A stretch of DNA of 26,005 bases from an uncultured Oscillibacter sp. (GTDB taxonomy: Bacteria; Bacillota; Clostridia; Oscillospirales; Oscillospiraceae), in the NCBI GenBank assembly GCA_910585165.1, contig CAJUBX010000023.1, positions 1-26,005 on the forward strand, read 5' to 3'. Shown piece by piece: positions 6,439-14,649 of this stretch. Position numbers and translations under genes: made by a program. The notes beneath the pieces are model-generated. The model saw only the letters and a list, made by a program, of their open reading frames with translations, searched no databases and was not told where the DNA came from. Every line of letters begins with the position of its first letter. The stretch's first letter is position 1.

Positions 6439-7578
6439 TTATAGCACAGATTCCGAAGGATGGACAGCCTTTTTTCCGGGCCGGAAAGCGCCGCCTTCCG
6501 GCGGGGGCTTCGGCCCTGCCTCCGCCCCGCCGTCCCGGAGCCAGGCCAGCAGGTTTTCCGCAAAGCGCTCCAGCCGCTCCTCGATTCCCGGCAAACGCAG
6601 AGCCGCCCCGGCGTCGTTGGCGGTTTCCAGCAGCAAGGAGCCGGGGGGAAGCCAGAAGCCCTTGTTGACGCACAGGGCCGAGACCACCTGGCTGGCCACA
6701 ATGTCCCCGCCGGAGTAGCCGGAGACCACAATGGCGAAAACCGCCTTGTCCTCAAAGGATACGGCGCGGTAGAGGGCCGTCAGCCGGTTCACGGCGGCGG
6801 TGAGGTTGGCGGAGAGGGCGTCGTTATAGTTGGGGCAGAGGAGAACCACCGCGTCCGCCTCCCGCAGGGCGGGGAAAACCTCCTGGACCATAACGCCGCC
6901 GTAGAAACAGCCCCCCCGCTCCCCGAAGTGGAGGCAAGCGGTGTAGGGGCACCCGGCGCAGTCCTCCAGGGTTCCGTTCCGAAGGCCGATTTCCCGAATC
7001 TCGCAGGCATGCTCAATGCGCTCCCGGACCTTTCCCCAGAGGGCCAGGGTGTTGGAGGTGGAGCGGCTGGAGGCGTGGAGGGCCAGGACCTTGGGCCGTT
7101 GCCTGCGGGGGGGCGCGAAGGCCAGCACCCGCCCCGCCAGGTCCGAGACCGCCCGGCGGTAGGCGGTTTCCAGACCGCATCCTCCGTTCCGGGCCTGGAC
7201 GGCGAAGTTCTGGAGGCTTCCCGTGGCCTCCGCCAGGGGCCGCCCCGGGAAGGCGCAGCCCGCAAGGCTGGCGGCCAGAATCAGCTCCCGGCCTGCCGCC
7301 TTGGTGTAAAGGTCTCCGGCCCCGTCCATGACCACGCCCCCCACGCTGCCCCGGAGAGCGCCGGGGTGGTCCCGCAGCCAGGCCAGAAAACCGGCAAGGC
7401 CGAAATTGACCCCGTTTTCCGGCAGGGAGAAGGCGAAGAGGAGGCGGCGGTTTTCCAGGGGTCCGCCGTTTTTCGGGGGGAAGCGCAGCTCCCGCCCCGC
7501 CAGGGCGGCCTCCAGCGTCTCCCCCAGCCGCCCCGTAAGGGCGCGCCCGGCGTGGATGATGGTCAGCGGCTGTTCCAT
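6439..7578 (-). CDS. Iron-sulfur-flavoprotein-like NAD(P)H-dependent oxidoreductase with N-terminal extension
   Basis: The C-terminal half (about 162-345) is a flavodoxin-fold domain of the NADPH-dependent FMN reductase / WrbA-like group. It has the FMN phosphate-binding loop (HASSRSTSNT, 168-177), a cysteine cluster C207-x2-C210-x4-C215-x8-C224 like that of iron-sulfur flavoproteins, and the CPNYNDALSANL segment after a beta strand. The N-terminal 160 residues look like a second, degenerate flavodoxin-like region (GGVVMDGAGDLYTKAAGRELILAA spans about 80-103) without an obvious FMN loop. The last 30 residues are proline-rich and probably disordered. The gene follows the dehydrogenase-like gene by 14 nt and precedes mutY by 7 nt. 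The substrate is unknown. Confidence 0.8.
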   Translation of the reverse strand: MEQPLTIIHAGRALTGRLGETLEAALAGRELRFPPKNGGPLENRRLLFAFSLPENGVNFGLAGFLAWLRDHPGALRGSVGGVVMDGAGDLYTKAAGRELILAASLAGCAFPGRPLAEATGSLQNFAVQARNGGCGLETAYRRAVSDLAGRVLAFAPPRRQRPKVLALHASSRSTSNTLALWGKVRERIEHACEIREIGLRNGTLEDCAGCPYTACLHFGERGGCFYGGVMVQEVFPALREADAVVLLCPNYNDALSANLTAAVNRLTALYRAVSFEDKAVFAIVVSGYSGGDIVASQVVSALCVNKGFWLPPGSLLLETANDAGAALRLPGIEERLERFAENLLAWLRDGGAEAGPKPPPEGGAFRPGKKAVHPSESVL

Positions 7579-7592
7579 AAAGCCTCCCCGTT

Positions 7593-8831
7593 TCAGGAAA
7601 TTTCGTGCAGGGCCCGCTCCGTCTCCCGGAGGCGGGCAAAGAGTGCGTCCGGCAGCTCCAGGGCCTCCAGCTCCAGGCCATAGGGCGTGAAGCGGTTCAG
7701 GCAGCCAAACCAGATTCCCCCCAGGGGCACGGAGCCGTAGTGCCGCTCCCCCCGCAGAGCCAGGAGGAGCTGCATGGCCCCGGAGGAGACGGCGGGGGCC
7801 ACATAGGGCTTGAAGCCCAGGTCCCGGATGCGGAGATTGGCCTCCAGAGTCAACCGGGTCAGCTCCTTGGAGAGGTCGTCGTCATAGTGCCGGATGGAGT
7901 CGGCGGCGACCAGCCCCTTCCCGTGGGGGCCGAAGACCCGGCCCTCCGCCGGGTAGGAGGAAAACCGGGGGTCCTTTTTGGCAAAGTACGCCGCCCGGGC
8001 GTTCATCACCCCCAGGCCGAAGCCCTGGACCTGCTCAGGAAGAAGGCCCAGGAAGTCCATCTCCCCCTCCGGCCCGGTGTTGGAGGCTCGCCACACCGCC
8101 TGGCACAGGGGGTCCACCGGGTCGCTGAGGACGATGAAGAGCCCCCGGAAACCGGCCTCCCGGGCCTGCCGGGCGAAGCCCTCCGCCAGGGGGCGGTTGG
8201 CCGCCAGCTGGGCCATGCGCACGTCCTTCACGCCGCTGCCCACCGCCGGGACGGCCCTGGTGGCGGCGAAGAGGAACACGTCGCAGTCAAAGAGGTTCTC
8301 CGGCTTCACCGCCTCCACCTCCGGCAGGGCGCTGTCAAAGGGCCACGCAATCTGCCCCATCTCCATGACCCACCGCTCCACGGCCTTCTCGTTCAAATCG
8401 CAGATGCCAATGGCGGAGATCACGTCCCCGCCCAGGAGCTTCAGGGCGGTCAGCAGCGTCCCTCCCACGTCCCCCACCGCCAGAAGGTGGACCCGCTTCT
8501 TCCCGCCTTTGGGCGCGGTGAAGTCCAGCGCCCGCTCCCACCGGGGATGCCGGAGGTTTACCCCGGTGAGCCGCCCCGCGTCCAGGGCGGAGCGGACCTT
8601 CTCCGGCAGCGCCGGGGCCTCCCCCAGCCGCCGGGGGTCCAGCCAGCGGATATCCGCCGCCTCCCCGCCAAGCTGCCGGGGGTCCGCCGCATTCCAGGCC
8701 GCCGGGCTTTGGGCCGGGTCCCGCCGGAGCAGAAACAGCTCCGGCGTTTCCCCTGTCCCGGCGGGAAAGGGCAGTCCCTCCAGAAAGGAGGCCGCCTCCC
8801 GCCCCAGTATCGAATAGCAGTATGCGTCCAT
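7593..8831 (-). CDS. Lactate/malate dehydrogenase-like NAD-binding protein
   Basis: A 412-residue protein with a Rossmann glycine-rich loop (AVGDVGGTLL, about 118-127), an acidic residue after beta-2 (D145), an LDH-like LSDPVDPL segment (235-242), an Arg in NARAAY (R279) that aligns with the substrate-binding Arg of LDH, and a His in FGPHGKGL (H303) that aligns with the catalytic His. The residue aligning with the proton-relay Asp appears to be Met (M276), and an N-terminal region of about 110 residues has no LDH counterpart. It may be a 2-hydroxyacid dehydrogenase with unusual chemistry or a divergent non-catalytic form. A GAGGTGA site precedes the ATG at 8831. It is the first gene of a probable operon to 3402. 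Confidence 0.75.
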   Translation of the reverse strand: MDAYCYSILGREAASFLEGLPFPAGTGETPELFLLRRDPAQSPAAWNAADPRQLGGEAADIRWLDPRRLGEAPALPEKVRSALDAGRLTGVNLRHPRWERALDFTAPKGGKKRVHLLAVGDVGGTLLTALKLLGGDVISAIGICDLNEKAVERWVMEMGQIAWPFDSALPEVEAVKPENLFDCDVFLFAATRAVPAVGSGVKDVRMAQLAANRPLAEGFARQAREAGFRGLFIVLSDPVDPLCQAVWRASNTGPEGEMDFLGLLPEQVQGFGLGVMNARAAYFAKKDPRFSSYPAEGRVFGPHGKGLVAADSIRHYDDDLSKELTRLTLEANLRIRDLGFKPYVAPAVSSGAMQLLLALRGERHYGSVPLGGIWFGCLNRFTPYGLELEALELPDALFARLRETERALHEIS

Positions 8832-8863
8832 CCGCAGTCACCTCGTTATTCATTGTCCATCTC

Positions 8864-9026
8864 AGAACCTGTATTCACAACCGTCGAACGCTGTCTGGGC
8901 GGTCTTTTTCCCGCCATACTGCGTCGATTTCCCTTGCAATCCGTCAGGATTGCTGCGGAAAATCTCCTTGTCTGACGAGAAAAATCCTCGCCCATCCAGC
9001 ATCCCCCGGTTATGAATACAGGTTCT
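8864..9026. mobile_element. MITE-like non-coding element with terminal inverted repeats
   Basis: The 20-bp ends are inverted copies with one mismatch: left 8864-8883 (AGAACCTGTATTCACAACCG) and right 9007-9026. The 163-bp interior has no ORF and holds smaller hairpins, such as GCAATCC/GGATTGC at 8936-8953 and GGCGG/CCGCC at 8898-8915. Near-identical direct repeats flank it: TTCATTGTCCAT at 8849-8860 and TTCATTTGTCCAT at 9032-9044, which may be a target-site duplication. It fills nearly all of the 212-bp gap between the 1594-residue gene and the dehydrogenase-like gene. No transposase is in view, so mobility is inferred. Confidence 0.65.
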
Positions 9027-9043
9027 CAATTTTCATTTGTCCA

Positions 9044-12000
9044 TTACCGCAGCAGGTCCCGCATCCGGTCCAGCTGCCGGAGGTCGCTTTCCAGGCAGAC
9101 GGAGGCGGAGAGGTTGGGGTCGTACCGCAGGGCGGCCCCCTTGTCCGGGCTCAGGGGCAGGATGACCGCCTCGCTGAGCCGGGAGAGGGTCAGGTTCCGG
9201 GCGCAGCGCTCCCGGTAGGCCCGCTCCAGGGCCAGAAGAATGTCCCGGCTGTTTTCGATGCAGGTCCGGGAGAAGCGGAACACCGCCTCCCGGCCGCAGC
9301 GGCCGTAAAACCGGGGGAAGGCGTAGGGCAGAATCAGGTTCACCGCCGGGGTCAGCCCCGGGACGGAGGGGGCCGCCTTGTCCACCGCGTCGCCGCCGAT
9401 AAAGGGGTACATGGTGGACTCCACAAACCAGGCCCGGAGGTCCGGCACGAAGTAGACGCAGTCCACCTTCCGGCCCCGGGCGGCCATCAAATCCCGGCCC
9501 CGGCCGGAGAGAAGGCCCACCACGCAGCGGTCGATGTCCAGCTCCTCCCGCCGGAACAGGGGGTCCAGGACGTTCAGCCGGTTTCCGGTGTGGAGCAGGT
9601 CGTCCACCAGCATGACGGGGCGGCGGAAGGAATGGATGGTCCGAATCTGGCTTTCCAGGGGGGCGTAGCCCGGGAAGGGGGCGATGGTGAAGGAGTGGAG
9701 GTCCGGGGAGAAGACCTTATCGGTGTGGATGGTCTTCGTCACGGTGTTGGGCACGGCGTTGCCCCGGAGAATCTTGCCGAAGGGCACGCACATCTTGGGC
9801 CCCAGCACCCGGGGGGTCTGGGGCTCGGCGGGAACGCCGTTTTCCTCGGTGAGCCTGCGGACCAGGCGGTGATAGATGACCTCGGCGTTGAGGGACAGCA
9901 CCAGAACGCCGGGGTAGAGGCCGCATACCGCCTCCTGGAGGCGGCGGTGGGCCGCACCCATGGCCGAGAGCACCTGCCGGTCCGAGGCGAAGGGCTCTTT
10001 CAGGGTGGTGGGAATGTTCTGCACCAGCACCGCCGGGGAGCGCATGTCCACCAGCAGCAAGGGCTTCTCCGTCTCCGGCTCCGCAGGGAGGAAGCCCTGG
10101 CGGCGGAGCATGTCCAGGCCCTCCCCATCCAGGGGGCCCCACCAGACGGCGTAGCCGCAGTCGTCCTCCGCCGCGCGGGTCAGCGCCTCGGTCAAAAGAA
10201 GCTGGCCCGGGTCATAGCTCCCCCCCGGGGTCCTGGCGGCCCAAAGACCCGTCAGAAGCTGGATGCGCCCCGCCGTCCGGGTGCGGACGAAGTGGGCCAG
10301 CTCCTCGCTTCCAAAGGCACCGTACAAATCCCCGGAGTTGACGATCCGGCCGGTGAGAAAGCCCAGGACCCGGGACCGGGGCCCGGAGGCCCGGAGGAGA
10401 AGCACGCTGTCCCTGGGGTCCGGAGGCGGCAGGGGGCCCAGGGCCTCCGCCAGCTCCGCCCACAGGGCCGGGGAGGGGGCGGCGATCCGGGCGAAATCCA
10501 GGCGGCTGGCCCGGACCAGCTGCTTGTACTGGGGCTCCCGGAGGTAGAGGCTGTTGCGGTAAATAAGGTCCTGCACCGTGGGGTCCACCAGGTTGGAAAT
10601 ATCCCTTCCCAGGTCGATGTTCTCCCGGATACGGGTGGAGCTGATGTCCTCCAGGTGGGTGGGGAGCTGGAGCTGGACCACCCGTCCGGTGATGACGGAC
10701 AAATCCGCCTCAATCTCCCGGCCCTCCGCGTCGCTGGAGCGGCGGAAGACAATGTGGTTCATGGAGTGGACGGAGCCCTCCCGGGGCGGGGCCTTGTAGG
10801 AGGAGGCCCCCGCCACCACGTCGGACCCCACCACCAGATACAGCTCCCTTCCCGCGAAAACCTGCCGCAGGCGGACGAGGTCCTGGGGCGTGGCCAGGTT
10901 CACGGGGATGTCGTGGGGAAAGAGGTACACGCCGAACTCGTCGGCGACGGACATGCTGACAATCTGCCGCCGGATGAGAGAGGGCTGGGCCTTCTTGGAC
11001 CAGGAGAACTCGTCCACGGCCAGGTACACCTCCATGCCCAAATCCCGGATGGCGGCGGCGATGCCCTTGTGGGAGAGGGAGAAGGGGTCGAAGGTGCCGG
11101 GGAAGAAGGCGGCGGCCTTGTCCCGCCACTCGAAGCGGAAGGGCCCGCTTTCGATGCGGTGCTTCACGGCGAAGCGGTAGATATGGGAGAGGGCGGCGGC
11201 GGTGTGGAAAAAGGTCAGCTCGCCGCCGGGCTGCTCCCCGATGAGAAAGAGGAGCTTTTTGGCCATAAGGGTAAAGAGGGCGGTTTTGTCCTTCCAGCTT
11301 AAAAACGCCGAGGCGAACAGCCCCTCCCCCAGCACCCGCAGGGCCTCCTGCCGCACCGGCTCCATACAGGAGGCAAGGCCCTTCAAAAGCAGGCCCGCCA
11401 TGCGCCTGCGGCGGCGGTCCAGGGTCTCCTCCGGCTCGTGGAAGCGCCTGGCGTAAACCCGGTAGTGCTCCAGCATAGCCCCCACGGTGCTCAGGGCCGC
11501 CGAGGCCACGTTGGCGCTGGAGGAGGAGAGGAAGCGCAGAAGCTCGTCCAGAATCTCGTCCAGCTCCCGGGGGGTCAGCCACAAAAGGAACTGGCCCAGA
11601 TACCGGGGAATGTACTGGGAGATCTCCGACTGGCCGGTCTCCAGGGCCTCGCACAGCTCCACGGCCACCTCGTTGCGCCGGGGGGGCGTCAGCAGGGGGG
11701 CCACATCCAGCAGGGCGCTGCCCGCCAGGCGGCGGACCACCACATTCTCGCTGACCTTGATGAGATTGGAAAAATGGGCGGCGATGTGGAGGGCGGCGGC
11801 GGGCTCTCCCCGCCGGGCCTGGTCCAGCAGGTACTCCACGCCCACGGCCTTCAAAACCCAGGGCGTGGCGGTTTTCAGATTGTCCAGGAAGACGCCCCCG
11901 GCGGACTCCCCCTGGTCCAGCAGCTTCCGAAAGCCGGATACGTCCAGGCCCAGGAGCATGCCCAGCCGGGACTGGAGGTAGAGCAGGGGGACGGAGGAGG

Positions 12001-13828
12001 AGCAGTCCGCCTCCTCCACGGCCCGGGTGACGGTCTCCCGCTCGGGGGAGCCGGGGGCCAGCGCCGGAAGAAGACGGCGGGCAAGGCGCATGGCGGCGGC
12101 CTTCTGGGGGGGTTCCCCGGCGGCCAGCCACCAGGCGGCGAAGTCCGTGAGCCGGGCGGTATCCCGGCCGGAAAGGCGCTCCATGGGAAGGTTCAGCGCC
12201 GTGTTCATAAGGGCGAAGGCCCCCTCTTCCGTCTCGGCGGCGGGGTTTTGGTAGTGGCGGAACAAAAGCTCGGAGAAGCGGGGGAAATCCTCGGGGCTGC
12301 ACCCGCCCAGCAGGGAGTCCGCCGCCGTCTTGGCCTGGTAGCGGATCATGCTGATCTGCCGGGGGGTGAGGCGGCGGTCCGGGTGGATGAGCTTTTCCAG
12401 GTACTCCGCCCACAGCTCGAAGGGCCGCTCCTCCTGGGGGCTGGGGGCCGTCCCCTTGGGAAGCTCCTTCTTGTAGCCGGAGAGGAACTTGGAGAGGATC
12501 TTCCCCATCAGCCCCGCCGCCTGGCGGCGGACGTCCCCGTCGGGCTGGAGGAGGAGCTCGTAGAGAAATTCCAGGGTCTGCTCCTTCTGCTCCACGGTCC
12601 AGTAGGTGAAGTACTCCCGGAACACGGACACATAGGCCCGGATGCGCCCCGGGTCCTTCTCCCCCCGGGCGGCCTCCAGGGTGGCGACAAAGAGCCGCTC
12701 CCGGCTCAGCCGGTGCATAAGGCGGATGTTGTGGTCCACCGCCGTGCGCCGAAGGCCCAGCACCACCTCGTCCTCGTTCATGAGGGAGGGGTCCTTCCGG
12801 GGAGGCGGCGGCCCCCCGGCGGTTTTTAAGGTCACGTCCGCGCCGAAGGACTGGAGGTAGCCCTCAAAGTCCTGGAGCTTTAAATAGACGTAGTCATACC
12901 GCCGCCGCTTGTCCTCGTCCACGTTGTCCAGCTTGGAGAGGATCACGTCAAAGGCCTCCCCCAGGGAGAAGAGCTTCGCCGCCTCCCCGCCGCCGGGGAG
13001 GCGCTCCTGCTTCACCCGGAAGTCGGCGTAGACCAGGACCAGCGACTCGGAGGACAGGTTCTCCAGCTCCAGGTCCCAGACGGAGTGGTTGGCGGCCACC
13101 CGGCCCAGGGCCCCCAGGCCCCGCCAGGCGAACCACTGGTCCGTGTAGTAGTAATGGAGGTAGGGCACCCGCTCTCCGGGCTTGCAGCCGAACTTCCCGA
13201 TGTCGTGGCCCGCGGCAGCGGCGGAGATGAGCCCCAGGTCGATTTTCCCGCCTCCGGCCTTGAAGGCCCGGGAGACCGCCATGGACACGTGGTGGACCCC
13301 GGCGATGTGCTCGCAGGTGCGGAAGGGCGTGACCTCCCGGCCCAGGCGGAGGAGCTCATAGACGTACTCCTCCCGCCAGCGGCGGAGGAACTGGCGGTAC
13401 TCCTCCGCCAGGGCGCTGGCCTTCAGCTCCTCCTCCGTGCAGAAGGCGAAGTCCAGCCAGAAGTCAAAGGGCAAATCCTCCCGCTCCCGGTCAAAGAGGA
13501 CCTGGAGAAACTGGAGGAAGCACAGCGCCCCGTCCCGCTGCTTGGGAGTGTGGGCCGGGTCCTCCTGGGGAAAGAGAAGGGAGACCGCCGTTTGGTAGGC
13601 ACAGAGGGCCCAGCCCTCGGGAGGCTCCGGGGCGGCGGCGTCCAGGACGGGGCGGAAGGCCTCCAGCGCCCGGGCGCAGGAAATCCGCTCCCGGATGGGC
13701 AGCAGGGGGGCCAGAAGGGCGGCCCAGTCCAGTCCGCCGGGAAGCGCCTCCCCCCGGGGGAGGGAGAGCCTGCGCAAAAAAGCCTCCTCTTGAAAGGCGC
13801 GGGTCAGATTCAGGCACAGCTGTTCCAT
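9044..13828 (-). CDS. Giant multidomain protein: HD hydrolase, HEAT-like repeats, NadD-like nucleotidylyltransferase, GNAT-like, phosphoribosyltransferase
   Basis: A 1594-residue cytoplasmic protein with no signal or membrane segment. Domains in order: an HD phosphohydrolase (about 165-310; H174, H208-D209 in AAGHDIGK, D269 in YADF); a long helical HEAT/ARM-like region (about 350-890); a NadD/cytidylyltransferase-like domain (about 905-1095) with GTFDPFSLSHKG (911-922), GSDVVAG (1001-1007) and ISSTRIRE (1062-1069); a GNAT-like segment (about 1100-1250); and a type I phosphoribosyltransferase domain (about 1290-1500) with PRPP-loop motif VMLVDDLLHTGN (1405-1416). The start ATG at 13828 has a GGAGGA site; an upstream in-frame start at 13933 lacks one and adds a junk-like 35 residues. 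A TATACT -10-like hexamer sits at 13881-13876. Domain calls rest on visible motifs; the overall role is unknown, though nucleotide or NAD-precursor metabolism is plausible. Confidence 0.85.
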   Translation of the reverse strand: MEQLCLNLTRAFQEEAFLRRLSLPRGEALPGGLDWAALLAPLLPIRERISCARALEAFRPVLDAAAPEPPEGWALCAYQTAVSLLFPQEDPAHTPKQRDGALCFLQFLQVLFDREREDLPFDFWLDFAFCTEEELKASALAEEYRQFLRRWREEYVYELLRLGREVTPFRTCEHIAGVHHVSMAVSRAFKAGGGKIDLGLISAAAAGHDIGKFGCKPGERVPYLHYYYTDQWFAWRGLGALGRVAANHSVWDLELENLSSESLVLVYADFRVKQERLPGGGEAAKLFSLGEAFDVILSKLDNVDEDKRRRYDYVYLKLQDFEGYLQSFGADVTLKTAGGPPPPRKDPSLMNEDEVVLGLRRTAVDHNIRLMHRLSRERLFVATLEAARGEKDPGRIRAYVSVFREYFTYWTVEQKEQTLEFLYELLLQPDGDVRRQAAGLMGKILSKFLSGYKKELPKGTAPSPQEERPFELWAEYLEKLIHPDRRLTPRQISMIRYQAKTAADSLLGGCSPEDFPRFSELLFRHYQNPAAETEEGAFALMNTALNLPMERLSGRDTARLTDFAAWWLAAGEPPQKAAAMRLARRLLPALAPGSPERETVTRAVEEADCSSSVPLLYLQSRLGMLLGLDVSGFRKLLDQGESAGGVFLDNLKTATPWVLKAVGVEYLLDQARRGEPAAALHIAAHFSNLIKVSENVVVRRLAGSALLDVAPLLTPPRRNEVAVELCEALETGQSEISQYIPRYLGQFLLWLTPRELDEILDELLRFLSSSSANVASAALSTVGAMLEHYRVYARRFHEPEETLDRRRRRMAGLLLKGLASCMEPVRQEALRVLGEGLFASAFLSWKDKTALFTLMAKKLLFLIGEQPGGELTFFHTAAALSHIYRFAVKHRIESGPFRFEWRDKAAAFFPGTFDPFSLSHKGIAAAIRDLGMEVYLAVDEFSWSKKAQPSLIRRQIVSMSVADEFGVYLFPHDIPVNLATPQDLVRLRQVFAGRELYLVVGSDVVAGASSYKAPPREGSVHSMNHIVFRRSSDAEGREIEADLSVITGRVVQLQLPTHLEDISSTRIRENIDLGRDISNLVDPTVQDLIYRNSLYLREPQYKQLVRASRLDFARIAAPSPALWAELAEALGPLPPPDPRDSVLLLRASGPRSRVLGFLTGRIVNSGDLYGAFGSEELAHFVRTRTAGRIQLLTGLWAARTPGGSYDPGQLLLTEALTRAAEDDCGYAVWWGPLDGEGLDMLRRQGFLPAEPETEKPLLLVDMRSPAVLVQNIPTTLKEPFASDRQVLSAMGAAHRRLQEAVCGLYPGVLVLSLNAEVIYHRLVRRLTEENGVPAEPQTPRVLGPKMCVPFGKILRGNAVPNTVTKTIHTDKVFSPDLHSFTIAPFPGYAPLESQIRTIHSFRRPVMLVDDLLHTGNRLNVLDPLFRREELDIDRCVVGLLSGRGRDLMAARGRKVDCVYFVPDLRAWFVESTMYPFIGGDAVDKAAPSVPGLTPAVNLILPYAFPRFYGRCGREAVFRFSRTCIENSRDILLALERAYRERCARNLTLSRLSEAVILPLSPDKGAALRYDPNLSASVCLESDLRQLDRMRDLLR

Positions 13829-13924
13829 AGGTTCCTCCGTTCCGCCCGGAGAGGGCCGGTGGTTTTGACACCCCCAGTATACCGCAGTTGGAGGCCGGGG
13901 GGAAGGGGGAAAATCCCCTTTTCC

Positions 13925-13953
13925 TTGCCGCACGCCGCTTTTTGTGCTATTAT
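13925..13953 (+). promoter_or_regulatory. Promoter of the DHFR-family gene
   Basis: A -35-like TTGCCG (13925-13930), a 17-nt spacer and -10 TATTAT (13948-13953) with a TGC extension. It faces away from the giant gene, whose start is about 100 bp to the left. Confidence 0.65.
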
Positions 13954-14025
13954 CTGCCAGGGGAAAAGCGTCCGCGTGATTCTTTTCAGCCCGCCGCTGC
14001 GGCGGTTTAGGAGGAGGTTTTCATA

Positions 14026-14544
14026 GTGAGCGTGTATTTTTACGGCTGTATTACCCTGGACGGCTATCTTGCCGGGAAAAACCATGAGCTGGACTGGCTG
14101 CACCAGACGGGAACGGCGGAGGAGACGGGCTATGCGGATTTTTACGCCCGGATGGACGTTGTCCTTATGGGGCGGCGGACCTTCCGGGAGATCGAGGGCA
14201 TGGGAAACCCGGCGGAGGCTTACCCCACGACGGAAAATTACGTCTTCACCCACAGGCCGCTGAACCAAAAGGGCTTTACCCCGGTCAGCGGGGACGTGGC
14301 GGCCTTTGCGGAGGGCCTGGGCCGGGAGAAGCATATCTGGGCAGTTGGCGGGAATACCATCCTGGCCCCGCTGCTGGAGCGGGACCTGGTGGACCATTTG
14401 ATTGTACAGGTGGCTCCGGTGCTGCTGGGAGAGGGAATTCCGCTCTTTACCCAGAAGGGCCCCCTCCGGCGGTTCCGCCTGGAGGAGGTGCGGAAATACG
14501 GCCAGTTCGCCGAGCTGGTTTACGGCCGGAACGCCGAACCCTGA
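14026..14544 (+). CDS. Dihydrofolate reductase / RibD C-terminal family protein
   Basis: A 172-residue protein of the RibD C-terminal / dihydrofolate reductase fold. It has the YFYGCITLDGYLAG opening, the VVLMGRRTF segment (about 45-53) and the pyridine-nucleotide-binding AVGGN motif (106-110), followed by a TILAPLLERDLVDHLIVQVAPVLLG strand-helix region (about 111-135). Stand-alone members such as Bacillus YyaP are of unknown substrate; this is not the main folate reductase and lacks a RibD deaminase partner. Translation starts at GTG 14026 with a strong AGGAGGAGG site about 9 nt upstream. It is monocistronic with its own promoter and terminator, divergent from the giant gene. Confidence 0.87.
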   Translation: MSVYFYGCITLDGYLAGKNHELDWLHQTGTAEETGYADFYARMDVVLMGRRTFREIEGMGNPAEAYPTTENYVFTHRPLNQKGFTPVSGDVAAFAEGLGREKHIWAVGGNTILAPLLERDLVDHLIVQVAPVLLGEGIPLFTQKGPLRRFRLEEVRKYGQFAELVYGRNAEP

Positions 14545-14605
14545 AAACCGACTCAATGGGAAGGGTGCAGGGCGGGCTGCGCCCGCAGGCGCGTTTCGGA
14601 GCGCA

Positions 14606-14644
14606 AGAGCGCTGTTCCCGGATTCCGGGAACAGCGCTCTTTTT
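14606..14644 (+). terminator. Intrinsic terminator of the DHFR-family gene
   Basis: A perfect 16-bp stem (14606-14621 and 14625-14640, AGAGCGCTGTTCCCGG and its complement) with a 3-nt loop, followed by TTTT. The opposite strand has no T run after the hairpin, so it probably acts mainly on the plus strand, although it lies just past the end of the convergent purO. Confidence 0.88.
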
Positions 14645-14649
14645 AGATG

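Noticed and set aside
8822..11302. An 826-residue plus-strand open frame
   Set aside because: It is antisense to the giant gene and crosses the MITE-like element. It has no ribosome site or recognisable domain and shows the Gly/Pro/Val/His bias of a shadow frame.
10710..12413. A 567-residue minus-strand frame inside the giant gene
   Set aside because: It is a different frame of the same strand as the motif-bearing giant gene, with Gly/Pro/Arg-rich low-complexity content.
13829..13933. N-terminal extension of the giant protein to 13933
   Set aside because: The extra 35 residues have no domain character and no ribosome site, while the ATG at 13828 has a GGAGGA site.
14606..14640. The hairpin as a terminator for purO as well
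   Set aside because: On the minus strand the hairpin is followed by GC-rich sequence rather than T residues, so only a plus-strand role is supported.
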